Shown: piece after piece, positions 1 to 7,702 of the stretch
Numbering within the stretch: position 1 is the first letter of the stretch
Layout: each line of letters begins with the position of its first letter
Origin: Kribbella sp. CA-293567
Lineage (GTDB): Bacteria > Actinomycetota > Actinomycetes > Propionibacteriales > Kribbellaceae
DNA: 64,000 bases
Reading direction: 5' to 3'
Assembly: GCF_027627575.1 (NCBI RefSeq)
Contig: NZ_CP114065.1
Span: forward strand, 4,526,001 to 4,590,000
Notes under the pieces: model-generated
What the model was told of the DNA's origin: nothing
The model's database searches: none
What the model saw: the letters and a program-made list of their open reading frames with translations, nothing else
Made by a program: the position numbers and the translations under genes

Positions 1-503
1 ACGCCCCGGTGATCTTCAGCCACTCCTCGGCGCGCGCGGTCTGCGACGTACCGCGGAACGTGCCCGACGACGTCCTGCGGACGCTGACCGGCAACGACGG
101 CGTGTGCATGGTGACCTTCGTGCCGTACTTCGTCTCGCAGGCCTACGTCGACTGGGTCGCCGGAGCGCGCGAGGTGGCCGGCGGGCTCGAGCTCGATCCG
201 CTGGTGCCGGCCGAGCAGAGGAAGCTGAAGGAGGCCTACGACGTACCGAAGCCGCGCATCACGCTCGACGACGTCGTCGCGCACGTCGAGCACGTGCGCG
301 AGGTGGCCGGGGTCGACCACATCGGGCTGGGTGGCGACTACGACGGCTGCCCGGAGTTTCCCGACGGGCTGCCGGACGTCGCGTCGTACCCGTCGCTGTT
401 CTACGCCCTGGCCGATCGCGGCTGGAGCGACCAGGACCTGGCGAAGCTTGCCGGAGGCAACATCCTCCGGGTGCTCCGCGCTGCCGACGAGCTAGCCGAG
501 TAG
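1..503 (+). CDS. Membrane dipeptidase (peptidase M19), C-terminal part
   Basis: This is the last ~166 codons of a zinc dipeptidase of the renal-dipeptidase family (M19), cut by the left window edge; the frame is open from base 3. Seen: the strand IFSHSSARAV, where the family places a metal-ligand histidine, a central helix region, and GVDHIGLGGDYDG near residue 105, the conserved HIGxGxDxDG block that carries the catalytic aspartate. The tail KLAGGNILRVL is the usual NxLR(V/A) end of these enzymes. The family hydrolyses dipeptides, including those with D-residues. The N-terminal metal ligands lie outside the window, so activity cannot be judged. A GNAT gene converges on it from the opposite strand, 8 bases away. 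Confidence 0.85.
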   Translation, partial: APVIFSHSSARAVCDVPRNVPDDVLRTLTGNDGVCMVTFVPYFVSQAYVDWVAGAREVAGGLELDPLVPAEQRKLKEAYDVPKPRITLDDVVAHVEHVREVAGVDHIGLGGDYDGCPEFPDGLPDVASYPSLFYALADRGWSDQDLAKLAGGNILRVLRAADELAE

Positions 504-511
504 CCGCCCGG

Positions 512-1378
512 CTAGCCGGGGCGGTACATGTCGCGAACCAGCGCCAGTGGCTCGAAACCGCCCGCCTGGTAGGTCGAGACCGCGCCGATGTTGGAGGCCG
601 GCGTGCTGACCAGGGCGGTCGACGCGCCGAGCTCCCGCAATTTCGAGGCCGCCGCGCGCGTGATCGCCTCGCCGTACCCACGGCCGCGGTGGTCGCGGTG
701 CACGCCCATCGGCTCGATCAGGCCGGGCTTTCCCTCACCTGCCGACCACACGGTCACACAGGCGACCCCGACGCCGTGCTCGTCGCGGCCGACCAGGCAG
801 CGTGCCGTCGCGTACGCCGAGCCGGCGGCCATAGCGTGCCAGCGATCGTCGGAGAAGGTCGAGCCGTCGAAGGAGGCGCGCTGCAGCGCCACACGCTCGG
901 AAGCACTCTGCGGCCCGACCACCTCGATCGTCAGAGCCGACTGCTCCGTCCCATCGGCGAGGTGGTGACGAAGGGGCTGCCATGGGTCGTCCTGGATCCA
1001 GCCGTCCTTGGCCAGCAACTCCTGCAGCAGCGCGTGCGCCGGAGCCTCGACGTAGACCTTGCCCTCGATCAGTACGTCGCGGTCCGGCTCGCGGCAGTCC
1101 TCGAGGATCCGCTGGTTCAGCTCTTCGTCGCCGAGGAGGTCCGGTGCGTAGGCGAGCCGCAGCAGATCGGGCTCGTCCAGCATCCCGATCGCGAGTGTCC
1201 GGCCGTCGCGCTCCCACACGCGCACCGCCCCGGCGGCCCGCTCGTCCCCGAACCGCCAGAACCAGCCGAGGTCGCCCGGGTGCAGCTGCACGGGTCCCTC
1301 TTCGCTCTGCCACTCCCCCAGCTGTTCCACCAACCGCGCCAGCCCGTCGACCGCGGGCGTCTGCAACCGAATCGTCAT
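512..1378 (-). CDS. GNAT-family N-acetyltransferase
   Basis: A protein of about 288 residues with a clear C-terminal acetyltransferase fold. The acetyl-CoA motif A reads GVHRDHRGRGYGEAI (pattern V-x3-RxxGxG/A), followed by ASNIGAVSTYQAGGFEPL, the usual motif B region. The N-terminal ~140 residues look like a second, degenerate GNAT-like half, as in double-domain members. The substrate is unknown. The start is uncertain: I chose the ATG that begins MTIRLQTP; GTG codons at 1414 and within the next 20 codons are in frame and none has a convincing ribosome site. The 3' end faces the dipeptidase gene tail to tail. Confidence 0.7.
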   Translation of the reverse strand: MTIRLQTPAVDGLARLVEQLGEWQSEEGPVQLHPGDLGWFWRFGDERAAGAVRVWERDGRTLAIGMLDEPDLLRLAYAPDLLGDEELNQRILEDCREPDRDVLIEGKVYVEAPAHALLQELLAKDGWIQDDPWQPLRHHLADGTEQSALTIEVVGPQSASERVALQRASFDGSTFSDDRWHAMAAGSAYATARCLVGRDEHGVGVACVTVWSAGEGKPGLIEPMGVHRDHRGRGYGEAITRAAASKLRELGASTALVSTPASNIGAVSTYQAGGFEPLALVRDMYRPG

Positions 1379-1528
1379 AGCCCCATCAGACACCACCCCG
1401 TCGCCGTGGCGCACTCGACTTTCCGGCGGCTGCTGCCGGTCTTCCGCGGCCTCGGGGCGAGCGGGCGCCGACGGGATGTTTGTGGATCAGGGCGTGGGGC
1501 ACGGGGGTGGTTCACCGCAATCGATGCT

Positions 1529-1533
1529 AGGAG
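1529..1533 (+). promoter_or_regulatory. Ribosome binding site fixing the 1539 start
   Basis: AGGAG five bases before a GTG. The open frame extends upstream to 1476, but only this GTG has a proper Shine-Dalgarno sequence, and it gives the expected family N-terminus (LTLTENA). Confidence 0.7.
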
Positions 1534-1538
1534 AAGCA

Positions 1539-1859
1539 GTGCTTACCCTGACTGAGAACGCCACTCTGGTGATCAAGAGCATCACGGGCGTCGAGGGCGC
1601 TCCCGAGGGTGCCGGGGTCCGGATCTCGCAGGACAGCCCGAACGATCCCGCGCTGGCCGTGACGACGACCGAATCGCCGCTGCAGGGCGACCAGGTGCTG
1701 GAGGAGAGCGGCGCCCGGGTGTTCCTGGAGCAGAACGCGGCTGCCACGCTGGACGACAAGATCCTCGACGCGGCAGTGGACGAGAAGGGCGGAGTCGAGT
1801 TCCTGCTCGTGCCCCAGCCGGGCGCGGGCCGTGAGAACGGCAGCGCCCCGGCGCACTAG
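1539..1859 (+). CDS. HesB/IscA-like protein lacking cysteines
   Basis: A 106-residue protein that follows the HesB/IscA (A-type iron-sulfur carrier) pattern: an N-terminal LTxxA helix, a GVRIS strand, then a Q-rich segment and a FLEQNAAATLDDKILDA strand-turn region equivalent to the part that precedes the cysteine pair in real carriers. It contains no cysteine at all, so it cannot bind a cluster as IscA does. Cysteine-free HesB-like proteins are common in actinobacteria and are often annotated as Fe-S assembly proteins or adhesins; the function is unknown. It is monocistronic and is followed by a strong hairpin shared with the convergent ABC exporter operon. Confidence 0.65.
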   Translation: MLTLTENATLVIKSITGVEGAPEGAGVRISQDSPNDPALAVTTTESPLQGDQVLEESGARVFLEQNAAATLDDKILDAAVDEKGGVEFLLVPQPGAGRENGSAPAH

Positions 1860-1910
1860 CTACTCGCTGAGCCGGCTCGATCGGCTCACCGTGCGCTTCG
1901 CTGGACCATC

Positions 1911-1939
1911 GCGAGCGGCCGACGCTGTCGGCCGCTCGC
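1911..1939. terminator. Bidirectional terminator hairpin
   Basis: A perfect 13-bp stem (GCGAGCGGCCGAC and its complement) with a 3-base loop sits between two convergent genes ending at 1859 and 1953. There is no long T-run, as is usual for terminators in high-GC actinobacteria. Confidence 0.75.
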
Positions 1940-1952
1940 GTCGTTTCGTTGC

Positions 1953-3749
1953 CTAGGGCGCGGAACGCTGGGCGATCCAGCTGGCGTGCAGACGGGTGTA
2001 GATCCCGCCGGCGTTCACCAGCTCCGCGTGCGAACCGCGCTCCACGACCCGGCCGTCGTCGAAGACCAGGACTTCGTCGGCGGCTTCCGCGGTGGAGAGG
2101 CGGTGCGCGATCGTGACGGAGGTACGGCCGGTCATCAGGCGTTCCAGGGCCGCGTTGACCCGGACCTCGGTGCCGGGGTCGACGGCCGAGGTGGCCTCGT
2201 CGAGGACCAGCAGATCCGGGTCGGCGATGTTGGCCCGGACCAGCGCGACCAGCTGGCGCTCACCGGCGGACAAGGACTCGCCACGCTGCCCGAGCGGGGA
2301 GTCGAGGCCGTCGGGCAGGGACTCGAGCCAGTCGGTCAGCCCCAGCGACTCGAAGGCGTCGAGCAACTGGTCGTCGGTGACGTCCGGACGGCCGAAGCGG
2401 ACGTTGTCGGCCAGCGACGAGTCGAACAGGTAGCCGTCCTGCGGGACCATCACCACCCGCTCGCGCAGCGAGGCGAAGGCGATCTCCCGGGCGTCGACCC
2501 CGTCGAGCAGGACGGCGCCCGAGGTCGGGTCCATCAGCCGCGTGAGCAGCTTCGCGAAGGTCGTCTTGCCCGAGCCCGTCTCGCCGACCACGGCCACCCG
2601 CCGGTGCGGCTCGAGCCGGACGTCCACGCCGTGCAGGACCAGTTCGCCGTCCGGATAGGCGAAGTCCACGTCCCGGAACTCCACCGTCACCGGGCCCCGG
2701 GTCTGGTGCACGCCCGACTCCCCCGGGTCGACGACGTCGGCCGGCGTCGCGATCACGCCGAGCACCCGCCGCCAGCCGGCGAAGGCGCTCTGCGCGTCGG
2801 TCAGCACCTGGGTCGCGATCTGCACGGGATCGGAGAACAGCGCGACCAGGAACATGAACGCCAGGATCTCGCCGAGCGTCGCCTTCCCGTCCACGCCGAG
2901 CAGCACGCCGGCCGTCAGGACGCCGGCGTTGGCCAGTCCGGCCGCCAGGCCACCGATCGAGAAGGTGATCCCGGTGATCGCCTGGGCCCGGGTCGCGGTC
3001 TTGCGGTAGTCCTCGATCGAGGCGTCGATCCGCTCCTGGGTGCGCCTCTCGATCGCGTAGGCGCGCACCACCTGAGCACCGACGACCGGCTCGGCGATGG
3101 CGGACAGCATCTCGCCGACCTTCGCCCGCACCACGCCGTACGCCGAGGACATCAAGCCCTGCAGGTACTTCAGGCTCGCGAACAGCGGCAGGAAGCAGAT
3201 CAGCACCACCAGCGCGAGCTGCCAGGAGTAGACGAACATGACCACGGTCGCCAGCACCATCTGCCCGATGCTGACCAGGAAGATGAAGCCGCCGAACTGC
3301 AGGAACTGCGACACCGTGTCGACGTCGGACGTCACCCGGCTGACCAGCGCACCCCGCCGCTCCGTGCTCTGGGTCAGCACCGGCAGGTCGTGCACGTGCC
3401 GGAACGCCTTGAGCCGCATCGTCGCCAGCCCGCGCTCGGAGTTCGTCGCGAGCCGCACGGTGGTGAGGAACGACGCGAACGCGGTCACCAGGATGCCGCC
3501 CAGGCAGGCCGCGCACATCCACGCCACGAACGACATGTCCGGCCCGCCCGGGCCCGACAGTCCCTTGTCGATGGTCTGCTGGACGGCGATCGGTACGACG
3601 ATCCGCCCGCCCGTCATGAGCAGCGCGAGCAACCCGGTGACCCACCAGCCACGGGCCAGCTCAGGTGAGACCCGCACCCCCTGCCGGAGGGTGTCCAGTC
3701 CACCGGCGTTGTCACCGGCATCGAGCCGGCTGGACGATGCGGCGCTCAC
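1953..3749 (-). CDS. ABC exporter half-transporter, subunit with canonical Walker B
   Basis: A 598-residue type IV ABC exporter subunit: six membrane helices (residues ~35-330) followed by an ATPase domain. Walker A is GETGSGKTTF (~389), Walker B ends LLVLDEATSAVD (~515) with the catalytic Glu, and the switch histidine is present (IAHRLST, ~549). Its signature motif is degenerate, LSAGERQ instead of LSGGQ (~491). It starts with GTG four bases inside the end of the upstream gene (GTGA overlap), with AAGGAG upstream. The partner at 3746-5611 has the complementary defects, so the two almost certainly form one heterodimer with one live and one degenerate ATP site. The substrate cannot be told; drug or lipid export is typical of the family. 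Confidence 0.9.
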   Translation of the reverse strand: MSAASSSRLDAGDNAGGLDTLRQGVRVSPELARGWWVTGLLALLMTGGRIVVPIAVQQTIDKGLSGPGGPDMSFVAWMCAACLGGILVTAFASFLTTVRLATNSERGLATMRLKAFRHVHDLPVLTQSTERRGALVSRVTSDVDTVSQFLQFGGFIFLVSIGQMVLATVVMFVYSWQLALVVLICFLPLFASLKYLQGLMSSAYGVVRAKVGEMLSAIAEPVVGAQVVRAYAIERRTQERIDASIEDYRKTATRAQAITGITFSIGGLAAGLANAGVLTAGVLLGVDGKATLGEILAFMFLVALFSDPVQIATQVLTDAQSAFAGWRRVLGVIATPADVVDPGESGVHQTRGPVTVEFRDVDFAYPDGELVLHGVDVRLEPHRRVAVVGETGSGKTTFAKLLTRLMDPTSGAVLLDGVDAREIAFASLRERVVMVPQDGYLFDSSLADNVRFGRPDVTDDQLLDAFESLGLTDWLESLPDGLDSPLGQRGESLSAGERQLVALVRANIADPDLLVLDEATSAVDPGTEVRVNAALERLMTGRTSVTIAHRLSTAEAADEVLVFDDGRVVERGSHAELVNAGGIYTRLHASWIAQRSAP

Positions 3750-5611
3750 CTGGAGGCTCCTTCTGCGTCGTAGGTCTCGAGATCGCTGTCCACTTCTGCC
3801 TCCAGAGCGGCTTCTTCCTCACGCCGCTCCGCGTCCTTCTCGTACGCGTCCACCAGTTCCCGGTACGCCGCCGACCGCTCCTGCAGCTCCAGGTGCGAGC
3901 CCTGGTCCGCGATCCGCCCCTCGTCCAGGAACAGCACCTCGTCGGCCAGCGAGATGGTCGCCTTGCGATACGCGATCACCAGCACGGTGGTGGCCGCCTC
4001 GTCCCCCTGCACCGCGGTCCGCAGACCGGCCAGGATCCGCGCCTCGACCTGCGGGTCGACCGCGCTGGTCGCGTCGTCGAGGATCAGCAGCCGGGGCCGC
4101 CGGACCAGCGCCCGGGCGAGCGCGATCCGCTGCCGCTGCCCGCCGGACAGCGTCGTACCGCGTTCGCCGACCTTCGTGTCGAGTCCGTGCTCCAGCGACT
4201 TCACGAAGCCGTCGCCCTGGGCGATCCGCAACGCGTCCCAGACGTCCTCGTCGGCGTAGTCGCCGCCGAGCGTGATGTTGCCGCGGATCGTGTCGTCGAA
4301 CAGCCACGCGGTCTGGGCGACCAGCGCGACCGAGCCGGCCAGCTCGTCGCGGGCCAGGCTCCGCAGGTCGACACCGTCGACCGCCACCGAGCCCTCCTCG
4401 GGATCGACCAGCCGGGTGAGCATCGTCGTCAGGGTCGACTTGCCGGAGCCGGTCGGGCCGACCACCGCCACCGTCCGCCCCGGCTCGACCGTGAAGTCGA
4501 CCCCGGCGAGCACGTCGCGGTCGGGGAGATAACCGAACCGCAGGTCGGTCACCTCCAGCCGGGCGGCCGTCGACGCGGTCAGCCGCTGCTCGCCGTACTC
4601 CATCTCGCCGGTGGCCGTCAGCACGCGCTGCACCCGGTCCCAGCCGACCACCGACCGCGGCAACTCACCGAGCACCCAGCCGAGCGCCCGGATCGGGAAG
4701 CCGATCAAGGTGAAGAGGAACGCCACCTGCACCACGTCGCCGGCGTCGGCGGCGCCCGACCGGACCCGGGCGACCCCGACCAGCAGGACCGCCAGTACGC
4801 CGATGCGCGGCAGCCCCTCGATCACCGGGTCGAACGCACCGCGGGCCCGGTTGACCGCGATGTTGGCGTCGGCGAGCGCGTTGGTCGGCCCGCGGAAGCG
4901 CTCGGTCTCGGCCGCCTCGCGTCCCAGGGTCTTCACCACCAGGGCGCCGTCGAACGACTCGTGCGCGACCTCGGAGACGTCGGCGCGCAACTCCTGCGCG
5001 CGGGTCGCGAGTGGTTGCAGGGTGCGCTGGAAGATCACGTTCGCGACGAAGACGAGCGGGAAGACCAGGCAGCCGACCAGGGCCAGCCAGACGTCGGCGG
5101 CGAACATCGCGGCGGTGGCGAAGCCGAGCATCGCGATCACGCCGATCGCCATCGGCAGCGGGGCGATCACGAACCAGATCGACTCCACGTCGGCGTTGGC
5201 GTTGGACAGGAGCTGCCCGGTCGGGTGCCGGTGGTGCCACTCCAGCGGCAGCGTCAGGTACTGCCGGGTGACGCGGCGCCGGTACGTCGCCTGCAGCCGG
5301 AACTGCATGATGCCGGCCCCGATCCGGCGGCCGACCACCCCGATCGCGCGCAGCACGGCGATGCCCATGAAGAGCGCGACCAGCGAGGCGATCGCGCCGA
5401 AGGTGGTGTCCCCGCGCTCCAGCGCGGGCCGGATCACGTGATCGGTCGCCCAGCCCAGCGCCCAGCCGTCCGCCACCGTCATCGCGCCGTACAGCACGCT
5501 GGCCAGCACCGACCAGGCGAACACCCACGGTTCTTCCCAGATCGCCACCCGTAGGACCGCGAACCCGCGCCGGGTCACACTCCCCTTGCTGGGAACTCTG
5601 GGCTGCGGCAC
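3746..5611 (-). CDS. ABC exporter half-transporter, subunit with degenerate catalytic residues
   Basis: A 621-residue exporter subunit, first gene of the two-gene operon. Six membrane helices precede an ATPase domain with Walker A GPTGSGKSTL (~384) and a perfect signature LSGGQRQRIALARA (~487). Walker B is LLILDDATSAVD, where Asp replaces the catalytic Glu (~510), and the switch His is replaced by Tyr (IAYRKAT, ~546). In known heterodimeric exporters such as TM287/288 and BmrCD one site carries just this kind of defect. The C-terminus is a charged, Glu-rich tail. The start is GTG with AAGGA seven bases upstream (5612-5623). It is divergent from the TIGR03085 gene. Confidence 0.9.
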   Translation of the reverse strand: MPQPRVPSKGSVTRRGFAVLRVAIWEEPWVFAWSVLASVLYGAMTVADGWALGWATDHVIRPALERGDTTFGAIASLVALFMGIAVLRAIGVVGRRIGAGIMQFRLQATYRRRVTRQYLTLPLEWHHRHPTGQLLSNANADVESIWFVIAPLPMAIGVIAMLGFATAAMFAADVWLALVGCLVFPLVFVANVIFQRTLQPLATRAQELRADVSEVAHESFDGALVVKTLGREAAETERFRGPTNALADANIAVNRARGAFDPVIEGLPRIGVLAVLLVGVARVRSGAADAGDVVQVAFLFTLIGFPIRALGWVLGELPRSVVGWDRVQRVLTATGEMEYGEQRLTASTAARLEVTDLRFGYLPDRDVLAGVDFTVEPGRTVAVVGPTGSGKSTLTTMLTRLVDPEEGSVAVDGVDLRSLARDELAGSVALVAQTAWLFDDTIRGNITLGGDYADEDVWDALRIAQGDGFVKSLEHGLDTKVGERGTTLSGGQRQRIALARALVRRPRLLILDDATSAVDPQVEARILAGLRTAVQGDEAATTVLVIAYRKATISLADEVLFLDEGRIADQGSHLELQERSAAYRELVDAYEKDAERREEEAALEAEVDSDLETYDAEGASR

Positions 5612-5698
5612 GCAAACATCCTTAGGACGACACTGTCAGGGGCGTAGCCAGCCACGAAGCTGACAACGTCCGCCATTCTGCCACTGCACACCGACAAC

Positions 5699-5710
5699 TA
5701 CGATCGAGTT
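5699..5710 (+). promoter_or_regulatory. Leaderless promoter of the TIGR03085 gene
   Basis: TACGAT followed by exactly six bases and then the GTG start; no Shine-Dalgarno. A weak -35 candidate TTCTGC lies at 5676-5681 with a 17-base spacer. Confidence 0.55.
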
Positions 5711-6352
5711 GTGACCGACTACAGCAAGGTAGAGCGACTCGCCCTGAGTGACCTGTTCGACCGGCTCGGCCCCGACCAGCCCACCCTCTGCGGCGGGTGG
5801 ACGACGCACGACCTCGCGGTCCACCTGTACGTGCGGGAGGCCGATCCGATCGCCGGGCCGGGGATCATGATCCCCGCGCTGTCGGACACCACCGAGCGGC
5901 GGATGGCGCAGACCAAGGCGAAGTACAGCTTCACCGAGATCGTGGACAAGGTCCGGACCGGGCCGCCGACGTTCTCGATCTACTCCTTCCCCGGTCTCGG
6001 CCACAACCTGAACACCACCGAGTACTTCGTCCACCACGAGGACGTCCGCCGGGCCCAGCCGGGCTTCGCCGTCCGCGCGCTGCCTGCCGAGCAGCAGCAG
6101 GGTCTGTGGCGCGCGCTGAAACTCGGCGCCAAGGCGATGACCAGGAAGGCCCCGACCGGCCTGGTACTACGCCTGCCGGACGGTACGCGATCAGTCGCCA
6201 AGAAGCCGACCGACGCCGGCTCTGTCACGCTGACCGGCGAGGCCGCCGAGCTGGTGCTGTTCTGCTTCGGCCGCCAGGAAGTCGCCCAGGTCGACTTCGA
6301 GGGCGAGCCGGAAGCGATCCAGCGACTTCAGGAAGCCTCTTTCGGAGTCTGA
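5711..6352 (+). CDS. TIGR03085-family protein (DinB/MDMPI-like metal-binding fold)
   Basis: A 213-residue protein matching the actinobacterial TIGR03085 family, related to the mycothiol-dependent maleylpyruvate isomerase/DinB four-helix fold. Typical blocks are visible: an N-terminal LCGGWTTHDLAVHL (the CxGW-TxxDL-xHL motif with metal-ligand histidines), a central helix with NTTEYFVHHEDVRRA, and a C-terminal beta-rich segment ending in VDFEGEPEAI. Mycothiol-linked chemistry is plausible for the superfamily, but no substrate is known for this family. The start is fixed by the leaderless promoter just upstream. The last 25 bases overlap the end of the convergent dedA-like gene. Confidence 0.8.
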   Translation: MTDYSKVERLALSDLFDRLGPDQPTLCGGWTTHDLAVHLYVREADPIAGPGIMIPALSDTTERRMAQTKAKYSFTEIVDKVRTGPPTFSIYSFPGLGHNLNTTEYFVHHEDVRRAQPGFAVRALPAEQQQGLWRALKLGAKAMTRKAPTGLVLRLPDGTRSVAKKPTDAGSVTLTGEAAELVLFCFGRQEVAQVDFEGEPEAIQRLQEASFGV

Positions 6353-6936
6353 ACCGGCTCGGCGGCGGCCGGCTTCTTCCGCCGGCGCTGAACGAGGCTG
6401 CTGACGACCGTGGTCAGCAGCACCAGCACGATCGCCGCGACAACGCCCTGCCACGGTTCGGGGAACAGCGCGTACCCGAGCAGCCCGATCGCCATGTAGA
6501 CGGCCGCCCACAGCGACGAGGCAGCCAGATCGACCACCGCGAACCGGTGCCAGCGGTACCCCGCCAGCCCCGCCGCGAGCAGCACGGGCACCCGCCCACC
6601 CGGGATCAGGCGTGACGTGAGCAGCACCGTGATCTCGTGCTCGGCCAGCCGCACCCGCAACGCGTCGAGCGCCTCGTTGTCCCGCAACCAGCCGATCCGC
6701 TTGGCGAGCTTCTCCCCGCCCGCGCGGCAACCGGCGTACACGATCAGGTCACCCAGATACGCGCCGCCGGCACCCGCGATCAGTACGCCGAGCAGCCCGA
6801 TCGGGCTGCCGTGCGAGGCCAGCACCGCCCCCGCGGACACGGCCGCCCCGGTCGGCAGGACCGGCAGGACCGCACCGATCAGCACGGCACCGGCCAGCGC
6901 CGCCAGATACACCCAGCCGAACTCGTCACCCGTCAT
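6328..6936 (-). CDS. DedA-family membrane protein
   Basis: A 202-residue integral membrane protein of the DedA/VTT superfamily. Seen: an N-terminal hydrophobic pair with VLPVLPTGAAV, a glycine-rich segment GAGGAYLGDLIVY (the family's G-x3-G-D-x3-Y block), the basic motif LLTSRLIPGGRVPV (family pattern F-x-x-R-F-x-P-G-x-R), and C-terminal membrane helices. DedA proteins act as lipid scramblases/flippases for phosphatidylethanolamine or undecaprenyl phosphate. I used the ATG at 6936 because it overlaps the stop of the upstream hydrolase (ATGA); a longer frame to 7065 is just antisense of that gene. It is the last gene of a three-gene envelope operon. A positively charged tail (RRRKK) follows the last helix. 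Confidence 0.85.
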   Translation of the reverse strand: MTGDEFGWVYLAALAGAVLIGAVLPVLPTGAAVSAGAVLASHGSPIGLLGVLIAGAGGAYLGDLIVYAGCRAGGEKLAKRIGWLRDNEALDALRVRLAEHEITVLLTSRLIPGGRVPVLLAAGLAGYRWHRFAVVDLAASSLWAAVYMAIGLLGYALFPEPWQGVVAAIVLVLLTTVVSSLVQRRRKKPAAAEPVQTPKEAS

Positions 6937-7700
6937 GGCCTGACCACCTCGGTCGATTCGCCCGGCGCGAGCAGCTCCACCTTGACGGCCGGGTTCACCT
7001 CGGCCATCGCTTCCCTGAACCTGTCTCCCGGCGGCAGGAACAGTTCCGGCTTGAGCCGATCGCACCCGATCGGCCAGAACGTCCCGAAGTGCACCGGTAC
7101 GGCGATCCGCGCCCCGACCCTGCGGACCGCCTCGGCCGCCCGCACCGGGTCGAGATGCCCCGGTCCCAGCGACGGGCCCCAGCCACCGACCGGCACCAGC
7201 GCCAGGTCGACGGGGCCGGCCTCCGCCGCCAGGTCGTCGTACAGGTCGGTGTCGCCGGCGAACCAGACGCTCGGCGAGCCCTCGACGCGGAACCCGAGGG
7301 CCGGCCCGCGATGCGCCGACCAGGGCAGTCGCCGCCCGTCGTGGTCGGCGGTGACGACGGTGAGGTCCAGGGCGCCGATCCGCAACTGGTGGCCAGGAGC
7401 CACTTCGATGCAGCGGTCGGAGTACGACGCGCCACTGTCGGCGTGGATCAGTTTCGCGGCGCCGCGCGGCACGACCAGCGCGGCGTCCGGCGAGATCAGC
7501 GGCAGCGACGTCAGGTGCAGATGATCCGCGTGCAGGTGCGACACCAGTACCGCGTCACACTGCCCGGCCTCAGGCGCCGGTGCCGGGCCCCGGCGGCGCC
7601 GGACGTGCGCGATCCGGGAGGTCAGCACCGGGTCGGTCAGCAGCCGGGTGCCGTTCTCCTCGATGGTGGTGGTGCTGTGCCCCCACCAGGTGATCCGCAC
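6933..7700 (-). CDS. Metallo-beta-lactamase-fold hydrolase (UlaG/NAPE-PLD-like)
   Basis: A 255-residue member of the MBL superfamily in the UlaG/YtkL/NAPE-PLD branch. Seen: VRITWWGHSTTTIE at the N-terminus (the WxGHxT/S block), the zinc motif SHLHADHLH (HxHxDH, ~residues 63-68), AGDTDLYDDL with the bridging Asp, and VPVHFGTFWP carrying the last His. In this branch substrates include lactones and N-acyl phospholipids. The GTG start lies two bases after the stop of the upstream phosphatase gene, with GGAGG seven bases before it. The context (alkaline-phosphatase-like protein and DedA) favours a role in envelope lipid turnover; this is inference. Confidence 0.85.
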   Translation of the reverse strand: MRITWWGHSTTTIEENGTRLLTDPVLTSRIAHVRRRRGPAPAPEAGQCDAVLVSHLHADHLHLTSLPLISPDAALVVPRGAAKLIHADSGASYSDRCIEVAPGHQLRIGALDLTVVTADHDGRRLPWSAHRGPALGFRVEGSPSVWFAGDTDLYDDLAAEAGPVDLALVPVGGWGPSLGPGHLDPVRAAEAVRRVGARIAVPVHFGTFWPIGCDRLKPELFLPPGDRFREAMAEVNPAVKVELLAPGESTEVVRP

Positions 7701-7702
7701 TC

